In this document: one piece after another, positions 63,342-64,000 of the stretch
Layout: every line of letters begins with the position of its first letter
Position numbering within the stretch: position 1 is the first letter of the stretch
Origin: Actinomycetes bacterium
GTDB lineage: Bacteria > Actinomycetota > Acidimicrobiia > Acidimicrobiales > Palsa-688
NCBI GenBank assembly: GCA_021787035.1
Contig: JAJYMM010000173.1
Location: forward strand, 1 to 64,000
Reading direction: 5' to 3'
Length of the DNA: 64,000 nt
Translations under genes and position numbers: made by a program
The notes under the pieces: model-generated
The model's database searches: none
Seen by the model: the letters and a program-made list of their open reading frames with translations, nothing else
What the model was told of the DNA's origin: nothing

Positions 63342-63804
63342 AAGGCGTCCTCCGCCGGGATCACCACTAGGGGCCGGATCTCGACCGCACCACCGAGCCG
63401 GATCGCCGGGATCCGCTGGGCGAACTCCAACGCCTCGTCCAGATCGGACGCGTCGAGCACGTAGTAGCCGCCGAGCACTTCCTTGGTATCCGCGAAGGGA
63501 CCGTCGGTGATCAGGGTTTCCCCGAGGTTGTCACGAATGGTGGTCGCCGTCTCGGCGGGTTGCAGGTGCGCGCCGCCCAGGCAGCGTGGGTCGTCGCGCA
63601 GCGCCAGGTATGCGGCGTTCACCGGCCCATAGTCCTCCGGGGAGAGCGCCTCGTCGCCGTCTCGGCGGGTTGCAGGTGCGCGCCGCCCAGGCAGCGTGGG
63701 TCGTCGCGCAGCGCCAGGTATGCGGCGTTCACCGGCCCATAGTCCTCCGGGGAGAGCGCCTCGTGGCTACCCGGCTTCGGGAAGATCAGCAGTGCGTACT
63801 TCAT
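63338..63804 (-). pseudogene. YCII-related protein, frameshifted by a 110-bp duplication
   Basis: MKYALLIFPKPGSHEALSPE is the start, and DTKEVLGGYYVLDASDLDEA through IRPLVVIPAEDAF the end, of a YCII/DGPF-domain protein of the kind encoded with ECF sigma factors. The frame is interrupted because 110 bp (NAAYLALRDDPRCLGGAHLQ region) are present twice; collapsing one copy gives a perfect 118-residue protein. As written only a 94-residue internal frame (63622-63338) and a 61-residue N-terminal frame exist. The stop overlaps the sigma-factor CTG start. Confidence 0.85.
63544..63763. repeat. 110-bp perfect tandem duplication (frameshifting)
   Basis: Copies 63544-63653 and 63654-63763 are identical. 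Microhomology at the outer boundary is at most one base. Confidence 0.97.
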
Positions 63805-63927
63805 GATGTGCCTCCTTGGGGATCATCTCTCGCCATCGAGACGAACAGGCGGCCCCCCTCGGGACAGTGACCGTCGGAATTCTTCCAGAACCGACCGCGG
63901 TCCAGGCACGGACTCACTACCTATGCC

Positions 63928-63957
63928 TTGACAGATATATTTCCGTACAGACATACT
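63928..63957 (+). promoter_or_regulatory. Candidate sigma-A-type promoter
   Basis: TTGACA (63928-63933) is followed 18 bp later by CATACT (63952-63957) in an AT-rich patch, just before an ATG at 63964. It is one of the few consensus -35 boxes in the window and lies in the divergent region between the YCII gene and a new plus-strand gene. Confidence 0.5.
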
Positions 63958-63963
63958 TATGGC

Positions 63964-64000
63964 ATGTCGCCTACTGCCACGATCGAGGTGATCGCCGAAC
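63964..64000 (+). CDS. Start of a plus-strand gene cut by the window end
   Basis: ATG 63964 opens MSPTATIEVIAE and the frame remains open to the last base. It follows the promoter-like sequence with a leader of a few bases only, so it may be leaderless. Too short to identify. Confidence 0.4.
   Translation, partial: MSPTATIEVIAE

Noticed and set aside
1-64000. tRNA, rRNA, riboswitch or replication origin
   Set aside because: I looked for cloverleaf-like and other structured RNAs by eye and saw none I could defend; a covariance-model scan would be decisive.

Overview
The window is high-GC DNA with GTG, TTG and ATG starts, mycothiol-type actinobacterial gene families and a DevR/DosR-like response regulator. 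This points to an actinobacterium, possibly an acidimicrobial lineage (an inference; there is no rRNA gene in the window). Gene density is ordinary up to about 47 kb. Beyond that the DNA looks like a decaying accessory region.

Layout. 0-5.5 kb: cell-wall D,D-carboxypeptidase, pgsA, pyrE, an altronate dehydratase and a TMEM175-type channel. 5.5-11.5 kb: a signalling cluster made of a GNAT/acyl-CoA synthetase fusion, two flavin-reductase-like (PNPOx) proteins, a PAS-GAF histidine kinase and a DevR-like regulator. 11.6-14 kb: a FabF-type ketosynthase and a serine hydrolase. 14-28 kb: two sugar-import loci. One is an RpiR regulator facing a permease/binding-protein/permease operon. The other is LacI-xylulokinase facing a ribose-type ABC operon across a 26-bp perfect palindrome, with an RDD protein and a DHA2 exporter between the two loci. 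28.5-30.6 kb: a secreted propeller/M23-like protein and a small coiled-coil protein. 30.7-40.5 kb: an arabinan/arabinoxylan utilisation cluster with GH43 endo-arabinanase, LacI regulator, MalFG-type permeases, binding protein and GH51 arabinofuranosidase on the minus strand, and a divergent secreted GH54-CBM42 arabinofuranosidase. Extracellular GH43 and GH54 would release arabino-oligosaccharides, the ABC importer would take them up, and intracellular GH51 would finish hydrolysis. No ATPase lies beside either MalFG-type importer, so a shared ATPase encoded elsewhere is expected. 41-47 kb: AI-2E-type exporter, MEDS/anti-sigma-like protein, SDR and a phytoene-desaturase-like oxidoreductase. 48-51.4 kb: a very large secreted protein with dockerin-like and B-lectin modules, split by a frameshift. 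47-64 kb otherwise: toxin-antitoxin pairs and fragments, two decayed tyrosine recombinases, methyltransferases, a DHFR-like reductase, an ankyrin-SnoaL protein, DinB, and an ECF sigma factor with a YCII partner.

The most striking feature cuts across genes: about twenty short direct duplications (8 bp units up to about 153 bp) in 64 kb. Many are perfect two-copy tandems with almost no microhomology at the junction. At five places the extra copy breaks a reading frame, and deleting one copy on paper restores a full-length gene or a proper N-terminus (binding protein at 36 kb, GH51 at 38 kb, secreted protein at 49 kb, methyltransferase at 54.8 kb, YCII at 63.6 kb). This is either a systematic assembly artefact or a very active tandem-duplication process, and it should be settled before any broken gene here is interpreted.
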